In this document: positions 53,476-61,741 of the stretch, one piece after another
Layout of the letters: each line of letters starts with the position of its first letter
Numbering within the stretch: position 1 is the stretch's first letter
From: Streptomyces sp. MMBL 11-1
Lineage (GTDB): Bacteria; Actinomycetota; Actinomycetes; Streptomycetales; Streptomycetaceae
Assembly (NCBI RefSeq): GCF_028622875.1
Contig: NZ_CP117709.1
Location: 7,443,001-7,507,000, forward strand
Length of the DNA: 64,000 nt
Direction: 5' to 3'
Position numbers and translations under genes: made by a program
Notes under the pieces: generated by a model
The model's database searches: none
Told to the model about the DNA's origin: nothing
The model's input: the letters and a program-made list of their open reading frames with translations, nothing else

Positions 53476-54546
53476 ATGCAGATCCGCCTTCCAGGAACCG
53501 AAGAGCTGCCGGCCCCGGCGTCCCCCGAGCAGCAAGAGCTGCTGCAGACCGTGTGGAACGTCTTCGCATCAACCTCGGAGTGGCCTACCTTCGACTGGGT
53601 AGACCGGAAGCTCGACCGTCAAGAGATCGACACTGTTGCGGCGCTCGCCCAGCTTCCTGACGGGCTGATGCGCGGCCTACCCGACCCGAGCCGACCCGTG
53701 CCCCAGGATGACGCGGTCCTGGCATTGACAATTGCTGGTGTGGCGCGGTGCAACGGATCCTCAGACGTGGTGCTGCTTTTCCTCGCCCTCATACGCGTCC
53801 TTGCCGAGACCGAACGGAAGTGGCAGGCAGGACCAGGTGGAGAAAAGCCGACACTTTCTGAGTGCACTGCTATCCGTCGTCTGAATCTGATGCCTATCGA
53901 GGACCATACGACGTTGCTCCTGCAGGCACGCACGCTTGCGCAGTTCGAACCCGGCATCGAGGGTCATCACATTGCCAGCGGCGGCGAGTGGACGCTTAAG
54001 GTTGGACGCTCCATTCGGCCCTTCCGTGAAGTTGGCGACATCGGCGCCTACTGGTGCACGCGCGAGGCGCTAAGAACTCCAACCCCTGTCTCCCCGGCAA
54101 ATTGTGGCGGCGGGTCGCCAGACGTGCTGCCTATTGTGCGGAGCGGGTCTCCGTACATTAGTGATGAACTAATCGCGGCTTTGGGGACCACGACCACGAA
54201 GTACAAGCTCGACAAGCTCACTGCTCTTGCTCGTGAACTTAATGAAAACTACAGCGCTGGGCACCCGTACGCCAGCCAGATGCTCTTGCGGGCAATCCTG
54301 GACCATGTACCACCCGCCTTTGAGCAGAAGACGTTCGACAATGTAGTGGCTAACGTTTCATGGAGTCGTACAGACAAGGCCCATGTGAAGAAATTGCGAG
54401 ACGCTCGCGCCTCTGCTGATGATGTGCTCCACCGTCAGGTTCGTCAGTCGCCAAGTCACTTTAATATGGATGATATGCCGCCCCGAGCGGCGATCAATGC
54501 ACTTCTCCAAGCGCTGATGGATCGCCTTTCAGGCGTCGAGCAGTGA
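53476..54546 (+). CDS. Protein with HEPN-like C-terminal domain, predicted defence cargo
   Basis: This 356-residue protein has an unassigned N-terminal half. The C-terminal part (about 235-350) reads KLDKLTALARELNENYSAGH, QMLLRAILDHVPPAF, then RDARASADDVLHRQVRQ. This matches a widespread C-terminal domain with the pattern LIxLxxELN...AxMLxRAILDHxPP...RxxADxxLHxQIR, which I associate with HEPN-type abortive-infection proteins from memory. The Arg/His pair in RxxADDVLH could be the RNase site. It starts at ATG 53476. It is lower in G+C than the surrounding genes. Confidence 0.6.
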   Translation: MQIRLPGTEELPAPASPEQQELLQTVWNVFASTSEWPTFDWVDRKLDRQEIDTVAALAQLPDGLMRGLPDPSRPVPQDDAVLALTIAGVARCNGSSDVVLLFLALIRVLAETERKWQAGPGGEKPTLSECTAIRRLNLMPIEDHTTLLLQARTLAQFEPGIEGHHIASGGEWTLKVGRSIRPFREVGDIGAYWCTREALRTPTPVSPANCGGGSPDVLPIVRSGSPYISDELIAALGTTTTKYKLDKLTALARELNENYSAGHPYASQMLLRAILDHVPPAFEQKTFDNVVANVSWSRTDKAHVKKLRDARASADDVLHRQVRQSPSHFNMDDMPPRAAINALLQALMDRLSGVEQ

Positions 54547-54690
54547 TCGCAGAGTCGGAGTCCGAAGACATCGGCATTCAAATTCGCACCTCAACCATTC
54601 CAGCCAACCGGTCGGACAGATCGCTCGGTGACAGCGCGCCGCTCATCACGGTCAGGACGGGGGTACGCACAAGGTGGCTGGGCGTACGGC

Positions 54691-54726
54691 AAGGCCGCCC
54701 CTGCCTGATCGGCGTGGGGCGGCCTT
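54691..54726. terminator. Bidirectional 11-bp hairpin terminator
   Basis: AAGGCCGCCCC (54691-54701) and GGGGCGGCCTT (54716-54726) are exact reverse complements with a 14-base loop. The hairpin has an A/T end on each side and lies between the convergent HEPN-like gene and the minus-strand block, so it should stop transcripts from both. Confidence 0.8.
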
Positions 54727-54737
54727 CTGCGGTTCGG

Positions 54738-55067
54738 TCAGACGTGGGCGAGGCGATTCGAGAGATCGAGGGCGGCGGTCGCGACTGCGAGGGCGGCGCA
54801 GAGGCCGAGCACCTCGCGGAGGGTGGGGCGGACCAGGCGCGGCCAGTCGTCCGAGGCGGAGGGCCAGGAGGCGAGGTGCACCTCGGTGGTGGCCAGGCCC
54901 AAGTGGGCGGTGACGTTCCAGCCTGTGCGGGAGGCGGGCTCCCAGTGCAGGCGCACGCGGCCCTGGGGGAGTTTCGCGGTATCGGCGGCGAGCCAGGTGA
55001 TGTCGAGCGGTCCGTCGGGCAGGGCGGAGACGCGCTGGACGAGCGCACCGCGAACGTCGTCCGGCAT
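54738..55067 (-). CDS. Hypothetical actinobacterial protein
   Basis: This 109-residue protein reads DDVRGALVQRVSALPDG, ITWLAADTAKLPQGRVRLHW, ATTEVHLASWPSA and VLGLCAALAVATAALDLS. It has one hydrophobic stretch near the C-terminus. ATG 55067 lacks a clear ribosome site and the frame stays open upstream (LPLHRLAVRP), so the true start may lie further up. The family is not recognised. Confidence 0.55.
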   Translation of the reverse strand: MPDDVRGALVQRVSALPDGPLDITWLAADTAKLPQGRVRLHWEPASRTGWNVTAHLGLATTEVHLASWPSASDDWPRLVRPTLREVLGLCAALAVATAALDLSNRLAHV

Positions 55068-55160
55068 CGGGCGTACGGCTAGGCGGTGCAGCGGAAGGGT
55101 GTGAGATGAGCGGGATCGCGACGGGATATGAGCCTCCGAGGTGGTTCGTTGGATGGTCAG

Positions 55161-55373
55161 TCAGGCCCAGGTCAGGGCATCGCTGACCGAGGGCGAGAGA
55201 TAATCCTCCTGGCCGTCGTCGGCGATGAACGCTTTGCCGTCCCGGACGACGATCTCCGCCCCCAGGTAGTGGGTGAAGGGAAAGTCGGGGTTGAGGGCGA
55301 GGCGGATCGGCAGGCTGGGGTCCAGGTCTTGGAGCTGGCGGAGCAGGTGTCCGACGGTCAGGTAGTGGGGCAA
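55161..55373 (-). CDS. Small hypothetical protein with TTG start
   Basis: This 70-residue protein reads HYLTVGHLLRQLQDLDP, LPIRLALNPDFPFTHYLG and IVVRDGKAFIADDGQ. TTG 55373 is supported by a perfect GGAGG five bases upstream (complement of 55379-55383). Short proteins with TVGxLLxxL..LDPxLPxxLA patterns occur in Streptomyces mobile regions. The function is unknown. Confidence 0.6.
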   Translation of the reverse strand: MPHYLTVGHLLRQLQDLDPSLPIRLALNPDFPFTHYLGAEIVVRDGKAFIADDGQEDYLSPSVSDALTWA

Positions 55374-55405
55374 GAGGACCTCCGAGAGCGGTACGGGATG
55401 AGGGG

Positions 55406-55645
55406 TCAGACTGCAGAGGGGGCGTTCTGCCCCTCGGCGTGGCTGGCGAGGTGCCGCTTGCGGCACTCGTTGACGTAGCCCATGCCGGACTCCTCCTTCT
55501 TCCAGCCGCAGGAGCAGACGGTGCGGGTGTATGCGTGGCCGGGGCAGCCGGTGTGGAGCGGCCTGCCGGAGCTGGTGTGCTTGTGGTCCGCCGGGCAGAG
55601 AGTCCCGTCGGCGTGGTGGTTGGTGAGCGGGGCGCGGTGTGCCAT
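55406..55645 (-). CDS. Small Cys/His-rich hypothetical protein
   Basis: This 79-residue protein has CPADHKH, HTGCPGH, TVCSCGW and ECRKRHLASH: enough Cys and His for a zinc site. It starts at ATG 55645, 33 bases after the DUF317 gene on the same strand. The function is unknown. Confidence 0.6.
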   Translation of the reverse strand: MAHRAPLTNHHADGTLCPADHKHTSSGRPLHTGCPGHAYTRTVCSCGWKKEESGMGYVNECRKRHLASHAEGQNAPSAV

Positions 55646-55678
55646 GTGGGCCTTTCCGAGGATGAGTTGGCGGCGGTA

Positions 55679-56026
55679 TCAGCGGCCGGGGGAGGCGATG
55701 AGCGCGGCGAGGAACCCGGCAACAGCCTCTGAGGGGGTGTAGGGGCCGAACTCCTGGACCCACGGTGTCCCGTCGGCGGGCTGGACCCGGACATGCCAGA
55801 CGATGTCGCGCTTCCAGGCGGCGGGGTCTTCGGGGAGCCAGCCGACGTAGACGTGACCGTCCGGGCTGGTTGCGTGGACGTTGGCCTCCGGGGTGTCGAC
55901 GACGGCCCAGCCGAGGCTGTTGAGGAGGTCGAGAACAGGACCGGCGCAGTGGTCGGAGGAGAGCCAGAAGCGGTCTTCCTGGGCCGGGCGGACGACGGCG
56001 GGCAGAAGGGTGGCGGAGGTGGTCAC
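55679..56026 (-). CDS. DUF317 domain protein (single domain)
   Basis: This 115-residue protein matches DUF317: RFWLSSDHCAGPVLDLLNSLGW, SPDGHVYVGWLPEDP, WHVRVQPADGTPWVQEFG and TPSEAVAGFLAAL. It starts at GTG 56026. DUF317 proteins are restricted to actinobacteria and abundant in Streptomyces plasmids and integrative elements; the role is unknown. A two-domain relative is encoded at 57090-58034. Confidence 0.75.
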   Translation of the reverse strand: MTTSATLLPAVVRPAQEDRFWLSSDHCAGPVLDLLNSLGWAVVDTPEANVHATSPDGHVYVGWLPEDPAAWKRDIVWHVRVQPADGTPWVQEFGPYTPSEAVAGFLAALIASPGR

Positions 56027-56241
56027 GGTTGAACGATCCCTTCGTTGACCTGCGGTTTTCCCAACACTCGTACGTTGACATGGGGTGTGGCGGAGTACGT
56101 AGTCGATTCCCAGGAAGCGGCGTCTGCCGTGGGCGAACTGGCCGACGCCATCAGGGCCGTGCGCCGGGAATGGAACGGCGAAGGGAGTTGTCGTACTGGG
56201 GTTGCGGCAAAGGGCCGCACGGGGCCGAAGGGGGAGCAGGG

Positions 56242-56532
56242 ATGGCGAAGCCGAGCAGACACGAGGTCGGGACTGGGCTGGAGCACAAGGTCCGCGCAGC
56301 CGGGCGACCGTGGACGGTGGGCGACATCGCGATGGTCGCCGATGGCCAGTGGGCTGTCGGCGTCCAGCCCGAGGCGCGGTGGGACGACGGCGAGGTGGTC
56401 CTGGACCGCAGCGCTGACGGATATCGCGTCGAGTTGACGGTGGAGGAGCTGGCCCACGCGGTGGGCTCCGGCATCTGGATGCGCACGGTGGGCCAGAGCG
56501 ATCCCGCCCACCGCGACGAGGACCACGACTGA
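56242..56532 (+). CDS. Small hypothetical protein
   Basis: This 96-residue protein starts at ATG 56242 behind GGGGAGCAGG. It reads RPWTVGDIAMVADGQWAVGV, DDGEVVLDRS and LTVEELAHAVGSGIWM. It is the only likely plus-strand gene inside the minus-strand block, so it may be a divergently transcribed regulator. The family is not recognised. Confidence 0.5.
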   Translation: MAKPSRHEVGTGLEHKVRAAGRPWTVGDIAMVADGQWAVGVQPEARWDDGEVVLDRSADGYRVELTVEELAHAVGSGIWMRTVGQSDPAHRDEDHD

Positions 56533-56536
56533 TCGA

Positions 56537-57028
56537 TCAGCGACCTGACCCCGGGCCAGGCGCCGGCGGCCCGACGACGGCCGGAGGAGCGGCCTGGTCC
56601 GGTACCTGGCCGAGGACGTGTTGATCGCCCCTGGAGCGGGCAACAGCTGCCTGAGCCAACCGGGTTGATGGGGCCCGGTCCGCCGTCGCGGCGGCTTCAC
56701 GCGCCTGGACCACATGGCTGATCGCCTGAAGGGCCGTACGGCTTTCGGCTTGGGCGACGCGAAGGTCGGCTGCGGAGCTGGTGATGCGTTGCAGGTCGTA
56801 GAAGGCCGGTGCGTGGCCGGGACGGGTGAGGGCGTGCAGGCGCTCCTGGTGCACGGCCACGGAGCTGTCGGCGGTGACCAGCAGGGCCGAGCGGATGTGC
56901 ATGACCGAGCGTAGGAGAGGGTCGGTGGTCGGGCGGCGGACCGCGATCGACTCCAGAGCTTCGATCGGACGGCCCCAGGCTTCCTCGATCATGGTGGTGG
57001 CCTGGTCGAGTGCGGTGGCGTCGGGCAT
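56537..57028 (-). CDS. Helical hypothetical protein
   Basis: This 163-residue protein is all-helical by appearance: ATTMIEEAWGRPIEALESIA, SVMHIRSALLVTADSSVAVH, DLQRITSSAADLRVAQAES. It ends in a Pro/Gly-rich tail. ATG 57028 lies 62 bases after the two-domain DUF317 gene. No family is recognised. Confidence 0.6.
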   Translation of the reverse strand: MPDATALDQATTMIEEAWGRPIEALESIAVRRPTTDPLLRSVMHIRSALLVTADSSVAVHQERLHALTRPGHAPAFYDLQRITSSAADLRVAQAESRTALQAISHVVQAREAAATADRAPSTRLAQAAVARSRGDQHVLGQVPDQAAPPAVVGPPAPGPGSGR

Positions 57029-57089
57029 GGCGGAACTCCCGGTATTCGAAGGGGGGGAGAGAGGCGGTGCTCCGGAAGAGGAGCAGGTG

Positions 57090-58034
57090 TCAGCGGCTGC
57101 GGCGCGGGGGCGACGCGCTGGCCGACGGCCTGGCCGCGAGAGCAGGCGCGGGGATCCCGGACGGGTTCAGGGACGAAGCCGACGTGCGGCTTCGGGCGGC
57201 CATAACCCGGAGGTCAGCGGCCGTCCGGGGGAATCGCGCGGCGCGTTGGACGGCCTGCGTGACAGCAGTGCGGCGTACGTCGAGGGGAGTGGGAGCCCGG
57301 GGAACCTGGGGCGTGCTCGGAGTGACGGTGGTGAGCGAGACCAGGTGTGCCACCTCACGGTGGATCTGGTGGCGCTCGCGTATCACCGGGGCTGGATCGG
57401 CCATGACGGCTGCCGTCGCGGCGATCAAGTGGGTGGGCGTACGGGCCGAGAAGACCGCCTCCGCACGGGTACCCCAACCGGGTGGACCCGACCAGAGGGT
57501 GACGGCTTCGTCATCACGACGGGAGAGACGGTTGTCGATGAGGACGCCTGCTTGTCCGTCCGGGGCGGTGATCTCGACGGTGCCGAGTTCGGCCCCGCCG
57601 TGGCGGGTCCAGCCGGCATCGGTCAGCGGCTGGACGGCGTCGGCCCAGCGGTATGAGGGGCTCGCCAGAAAGCGCCCGTTGCCCTCGTACGCATCGGCTT
57701 CGGCGTAGTCGTGAGCGAGAGCGGTGGTCAGCCCGGCGACGATCTCGGCCGGGGTGACATGGTTGAAGGTCGCTGTCCAGCGGGGTGAGGAGACGGCTTC
57801 CTCGGATGCGGCGATCTTCCACAGCTCGAAGTCGTCGCCGAACCAGCCGATGCGGATCCTCTGGTCGGGCGACGTGACGAGGAGCTGGCAGGGACCGTCA
57901 TCAAGGTAGTGGTGCGGCCAGTGAGCGACAGGGGCGAAGCCGGCGTCTCCGGCTCCGTTGGAACCGGCCAGGTACATCGGGCTGATCAGTACCTCCTGGT
58001 ACAGATAGTTGTCGTTGGGCTGCTGGACGCTCAT
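57090..58034 (-). CDS. Two-domain DUF317 protein
   Basis: This 314-residue protein has two DUF317 units: HYLDDGPCQLLVTSPDQRIR, GWFGDDFELWKIA and TPAEIVAGLTTALAHDY, then YRWADAVQPLTDAGW, EITAPDGQAGVLIDN and TPTHLIAATAAVM. The C-terminal 90 residues are low complexity and basic. ATG 58034 is the first start after a run without ribosome sites. This matches the typical actinomycete two-domain layout. Confidence 0.8.
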   Translation of the reverse strand: MSVQQPNDNYLYQEVLISPMYLAGSNGAGDAGFAPVAHWPHHYLDDGPCQLLVTSPDQRIRIGWFGDDFELWKIAASEEAVSSPRWTATFNHVTPAEIVAGLTTALAHDYAEADAYEGNGRFLASPSYRWADAVQPLTDAGWTRHGGAELGTVEITAPDGQAGVLIDNRLSRRDDEAVTLWSGPPGWGTRAEAVFSARTPTHLIAATAAVMADPAPVIRERHQIHREVAHLVSLTTVTPSTPQVPRAPTPLDVRRTAVTQAVQRAARFPRTAADLRVMAARSRTSASSLNPSGIPAPALAARPSASASPPRRSR

Positions 58035-58158
58035 GGTCGAGACTCCGGGCACGTAGGAGGGGAACGCTCCCGCATGCGCGGGAGGGTGAAGTGCTGGGGC
58101 GCACGCGGACGCGGTAGCAGCGGCGAGACGGCACTGGCTCTCAGCACCACCACCCGGC

Positions 58159-59169
58159 TCACCGCCCCCGGCCCGGGGCCGACCGGGCGGTGACAGCCGC
58201 CGACACCCGCGGTTGCGGCTGCGTCGCGTGGCTGAACAGGTCGTTCGGCGCGGCGGCACTCCGGCGCAGGGCCGCTGCGGTCCGGGCACCGTCCCCCGTC
58301 AGCGGGACATTCGTGTGAGTCCGCGTGGCCGCCGCGACGCGGACGGGGCTCGACGAGGTCTTGAGCGCGGTGAAGGGTTCGCTCCAGTGCCCGATGGTTG
58401 CGTAGACGGCCCCCAGCAACTGGTCGGCATCGGTCAGGACGTAGGGGGCGCCGTGGTGCGAACCGGCGCGTCCGACCAGGCCGTCGGCCTGCATCCGCAG
58501 AAGCCGTTGCCGGGCGGAGGGGCGGTCCACGCCGATCTCCTCGGCGATGTGACTGAACCGCAGAGGGCCGTTGGTGCCGAGGGCCTGGATAACGCCGGTC
58601 GTGTGCCGAAGGTTTAGACGGCCCAGAGCGTCCTCGACGCGTTCGGCTTCGGCCATCGTCTGGAGCGGCAGGTGGGCCCGGGACCAGTCCGACAAGGTGT
58701 GGTGCACGGGGGCGAGCGACTCGCCGAGCGCGCTGAGCTGGTAGGTGCCCCTACGACGGACATCGGAATGGGTGATCAAGCCGTCGGCGTGCATGTACAT
58801 CAGCCGCTGGCTTACTGACTGCTCGCCGACGAAGGGGAGCTGGGCGGCGATCTCGCGCACCCGCATGGGGCGGTTTTCCTGGGCGAGGATCATCGTCGAC
58901 CAGGTGGTCCACTTCGGCACGATCCGGGCAATCGCGTGGTCGATGCGCTGAGGGTCGACCGAGTCGAAGGAGAAGGCGGGGGCTGCGTGGGGCTGGGCAT
59001 GAGTGCGTTCTCTCCGGCAGGGGTCATCGTGAGCGGGGGTGGGAAGCCGTGCTGGAGATACCGGCGGAGGGGGCTGCAGCTGGGTGGGCAGGGAGGCCAA
59101 GGTTCGCCGGGGCACCGCTGCGGCCGAGGGCAGCGGCCACACGCGACGTCGCCGTACGAGCCGCACCAA
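58159..59169 (-). CDS. Duplicated winged-helix (HxlR/MarR-like) regulator, start uncertain
   Basis: The product has two winged-helix units in tandem: KWTTWSTMILAQENRPMRV...MYMHADGLI and ALGTNGPLRFSHIAEEI...RMQADGLVGR. The only available starts in frame are TTG 59169, which overlaps the upstream gene by 146 bases, or internal GTG/ATG codons that would cut the first domain. In another frame an ATG at the end of the upstream gene (MTPAGENALMPSP) looks like the original N-terminus, so a frameshift near 58960-59000 is likely. The C-terminus is low complexity. Confidence 0.65.
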   Translation of the reverse strand: MVRLVRRRRVWPLPSAAAVPRRTLASLPTQLQPPPPVSPARLPTPAHDDPCRRERTHAQPHAAPAFSFDSVDPQRIDHAIARIVPKWTTWSTMILAQENRPMRVREIAAQLPFVGEQSVSQRLMYMHADGLITHSDVRRRGTYQLSALGESLAPVHHTLSDWSRAHLPLQTMAEAERVEDALGRLNLRHTTGVIQALGTNGPLRFSHIAEEIGVDRPSARQRLLRMQADGLVGRAGSHHGAPYVLTDADQLLGAVYATIGHWSEPFTALKTSSSPVRVAAATRTHTNVPLTGDGARTAAALRRSAAAPNDLFSHATQPQPRVSAAVTARSAPGRGR

Positions 59170-59848
59170 GGGCGGCCTCGCCGCGGGACGTGAGCGAGAG
59201 GAGTTGCCCCGGCCGGTACGGGCTCTCGCTGGTGTCCTGGTGCAGTAGCCCGTCGGCGATCATCCGCCGGACGGTCGAGGGCAGCACCTGGGGACGTCGG
59301 CCCGTCCCGTCAGAGAGGAAGGGCTCCTCGCCGAGCGCGGTCCGGCACAGGCGTAGATCGCCAAGTTCGACCACTTCGAGCGCCTTGAGCCGGCGCTTCA
59401 CCTCTATCGCCCAGTCGTCGTCCCGGCTGAAACGCTGTTCCCGGTTCTCCTCGTGGGCCTTCGTCGCCGAGGGCTCGGTATCCGGATCGGGGAGAAGGCG
59501 CTGGTACGCGGAGACGGCCTCGATGAGCTGGTCGTAGGCCCGATCCTGCTTGGTGAGGAGTTCTCCGAGCTTCGGGATCGATGTCCGCAGGAACGCGTAC
59601 GAAGTGCGGGCCCTGCCGAGTTCGCCGCGCCCGATGGATTCGAGGAGCGGGAAGGCATCCCTGGCCGCAACCGTCACCCGGTCGTGCTGCTCGTTCAGCT
59701 CGTACGCGGACGTGATCACCCGAGTCGAGGCTCGGTACAGCGGATCGGCAGGACGATACGTGGTGTTGAGCATGTTGACGTTCGAGATACCGAGCGCGTC
59801 GGCGACGAAGTGCGTACCGGGCTCGGTGTTCGGGTCGTAGGGGTTCAC
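59024..59848 (-). CDS. Helical protein with C-terminal winged-helix-like region
   Basis: This 274-residue protein has a helical N-terminal part (RVITSAYELNEQHDRVTVAA, LGRARTSYAFLRTSIPKLG) and a winged-helix-like region (LPSTVRRMIADGLLHQD, GQLLSLTSRGEAALG). It starts at ATG 59848 inside the stop of the upstream gene (ATGA). It belongs to the coupled run from 62.4 to 58.2 kb. The function is unknown. Confidence 0.65.
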   Translation of the reverse strand: MNPYDPNTEPGTHFVADALGISNVNMLNTTYRPADPLYRASTRVITSAYELNEQHDRVTVAARDAFPLLESIGRGELGRARTSYAFLRTSIPKLGELLTKQDRAYDQLIEAVSAYQRLLPDPDTEPSATKAHEENREQRFSRDDDWAIEVKRRLKALEVVELGDLRLCRTALGEEPFLSDGTGRRPQVLPSTVRRMIADGLLHQDTSESPYRPGQLLSLTSRGEAALGAARTATSRVAAALGRSGAPANLGLPAHPAAAPSAGISSTASHPRSR

Positions 59849-60513
59849 TTGGCCGTCTCCATCCGGGCGAGCAAGGAGCGGACCAGGGTGGGAAGGCTGT
59901 CGGGACCGTCGCCGAGCCGGACGTGGTCAGTCATCTCGTCGAGGACGTACGTGGCGTCTTCGAGAAGGCCGCCGGAGATTTCCATGCAGGCGTCGGTGAT
60001 CCGGGAGGCAGCGAGCAAGGACTCGGAGAGCACCTCGACGTAGCCGTCCGGCGCGAGACCGGCGGCGTCGGCCGCAGTACGGATCGCCTCCAACTCCAGC
60101 GCGCTGAAACTGAAGTCGAAGTCATGGCCCCGCTTCATGCTGGCCGGGGCGGAGAAGGCGGAGTCCGGTGGTTCCGTGGGGATGCCGACGCGTGTGCAGA
60201 TCCGGTCGACCGAAGCGGTCAGCTCAGCCAGGGACTCGGTGAGCCATCCCAGGGCGGAGGCGTAGGAGGCCAGGGTGAAGAGACCTGCCGGTGTCGTGGG
60301 GAGCGGATCGTCGGCCACGAACTCTTCGAGCCGGTCGTTCAGCTCGCAGATCACCTGGGGCCCGGCAGACAGAGCACCGAGTACGGGATGCAGGTAGGAG
60401 CGGCTGGCGGCCGTCGGATAGTCGGCGGTGAGGATCCCGGAGACGCGGTGCGCAGCATCGGTGAGCAGGCTCGCCAGTTCGGTACGCGTGAGCGGGGCGT
60501 GATCGGATGTCAT
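59845..60513 (-). CDS. Helical hypothetical protein
   Basis: This 222-residue protein is largely helical: LTRTELASLLTDAAHRVSG, LFTLASYASALGWLTESLAE, ALELEAIRTAADAAGLAPDG. It starts at ATG 60513 overlapping the RelE-like gene stop, and its own stop overlaps the next ATG. Its size and position invite the idea of an antitoxin-like partner, but nothing shows it. Confidence 0.6.
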   Translation of the reverse strand: MTSDHAPLTRTELASLLTDAAHRVSGILTADYPTAASRSYLHPVLGALSAGPQVICELNDRLEEFVADDPLPTTPAGLFTLASYASALGWLTESLAELTASVDRICTRVGIPTEPPDSAFSAPASMKRGHDFDFSFSALELEAIRTAADAAGLAPDGYVEVLSESLLAASRITDACMEISGGLLEDATYVLDEMTDHVRLGDGPDSLPTLVRSLLARMETAK

Positions 60514-60980
60514 CGCTGGGGAGCCTTTCGAGAGGCAGCGGCCGGAGACTGGACTGCTGCTGGAGAGGTCGACGGAGCAGCCGTCGACTGGATCGCAAGG
60601 GGCGAGCGGGCGCGGGCGGCCTGCACCCGGGCCGCCGTACGGGAGTCCGCCTCGGTACCTCGCTCAGGGCCGGTACGGAGGTGAGCGGAGCGGTAGACCG
60701 CGTAGTCCTTCCGGCTTCCGGCGGCAACGAGGTAGACCTCGCGCTTGTGGTTCGAGCTGGGCGGGGCCGAGCGGAACTGGATGACCATCCGGTAGGCGAC
60801 GGACGGATCCACGTACACCTTGTGGTATCCGGCGAGACGCCCCTTCAGGGGTAGGCAGTCGTCGCTTCCGTGGACCAGGTTCTGCAGCTCCAGCAGCGCC
60901 AGATCACGGATGCGATCGGGGAGGTTCCGCAGATCCTCAATGGCGTCGGGATGCGCCGCGAAGGCGAAGCGTGCGCTCAC
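60510..60980 (-). CDS. RelE-like protein with long C-terminal tail
   Basis: This 156-residue protein has a RelE/ParE-like fold in its first 105 residues: FAFAAHPDAIEDLRNLPDRIR, LPLKGRLAGYHKVYVDPSVAYRM (basic strand), EVYLVAAGSRKDYAVYRSA. The last 50 residues are a Ser/Ala/Arg-rich tail that toxins of this class lack. It starts at GTG 60980, overlapping the upstream stop (GTGA). A typical 70-90-residue antitoxin gene is absent, so it may not be a free toxin. Confidence 0.7.
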   Translation of the reverse strand: MSARFAFAAHPDAIEDLRNLPDRIRDLALLELQNLVHGSDDCLPLKGRLAGYHKVYVDPSVAYRMVIQFRSAPPSSNHKREVYLVAAGSRKDYAVYRSAHLRTGPERGTEADSRTAARVQAARARSPLAIQSTAAPSTSPAAVQSPAAASRKAPQR

Positions 60981-61741
60981 AGCAGCCTCCCCTGTACCGA
61001 ACGCTGTACCGGTACGGCTGCCGCCGACTGGTGGGCTCCAGGGGCGGTCTTCGGTATCTCGGAGCTGCCGGCCGAGCGGGCGAGGGCGGCACGGGTCCGG
61101 GGAGCGGCAGCTTCACTGAGGCGTTCCGGTGGCTGCAGCAGCGGGGTGCTGCGGTCGTCCAGCCAGCGGAGAGCGGTCTCCTCATCGGCGAAGGCGCCCT
61201 CGCGCAGCGTGTACGTGTGGGCGTTGGAGTCCCCCTCTTCGAGAAACAGACGAATCGGTGCCTGAACGGCCTCACCGTCACGGGTCAACGTCCATGCCTC
61301 GCACGGGTCGTAGTCCGAGGTCTGGCTCTCGATGACCTCGTACCGCGCGCCCGACTCCCGGATCTGTGCCTCGATACGAACGGTGAGATCGTCGGCGGGA
61401 GCGGAGAATCCGGCGCCTACTTCGGCTATCTCCTCGGGCGGGCAGCCGTGCTCGATCAACCAGTTCTGGGCGAAGGGGACCGTGGCGTGGTAGGCCGTCT
61501 CCATGGTGAACGTGTTGAGGCTGAGATCCCGCGCGACCTTGATCGCGGCTACCTGTGGCTCGCCGGGGACACCCCACGTGACCGACCCGTCGTGAGCGAC
61601 GACGTAAGAGTGTGAGCCGTGAGGAGCGGTGTGGTGCTCGGTCAGGACCGTCAGGTCGCCTGACCAGAACTGCTGCTCCGCGTACTCGGAGTCAGCGTCG
61701 GCGGGTGCAAGATCGTCGAGGTGAAAGTCGTCCGTGCTCAT
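60977..61741 (-). CDS. Hypothetical protein, perhaps partner of RelE-like protein
   Basis: This 254-residue protein starts at ATG 61741 in an ATGA overlap with the DUF4913 gene. Readable regions are SHSYVVAHDGSVTWGVPGEP, FAQNWLIEHGCPPEEI, RYEVIESQTSDYDPCEAWTL and HTYTLREGAFADEETALRWL, with a low-complexity C-terminus. No family is recognised. It lies directly upstream of the RelE-like gene. Confidence 0.6.
   Translation of the reverse strand: MSTDDFHLDDLAPADADSEYAEQQFWSGDLTVLTEHHTAPHGSHSYVVAHDGSVTWGVPGEPQVAAIKVARDLSLNTFTMETAYHATVPFAQNWLIEHGCPPEEIAEVGAGFSAPADDLTVRIEAQIRESGARYEVIESQTSDYDPCEAWTLTRDGEAVQAPIRLFLEEGDSNAHTYTLREGAFADEETALRWLDDRSTPLLQPPERLSEAAAPRTRAALARSAGSSEIPKTAPGAHQSAAAVPVQRSVQGRLL

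Noticed and set aside
54652..55794. 380-residue minus-strand frame
   Set aside because: Arg/Pro/Ser-rich and overlapping several better-supported small genes in another frame.
56045..56437. 130-residue plus-strand frame overlapping the 96-residue gene
   Set aside because: Its first third looks protein-like (VAEYVVDSQEAASAVGELAD) but the rest is Arg/Ser shadow sequence; the other frame has a better start and composition.
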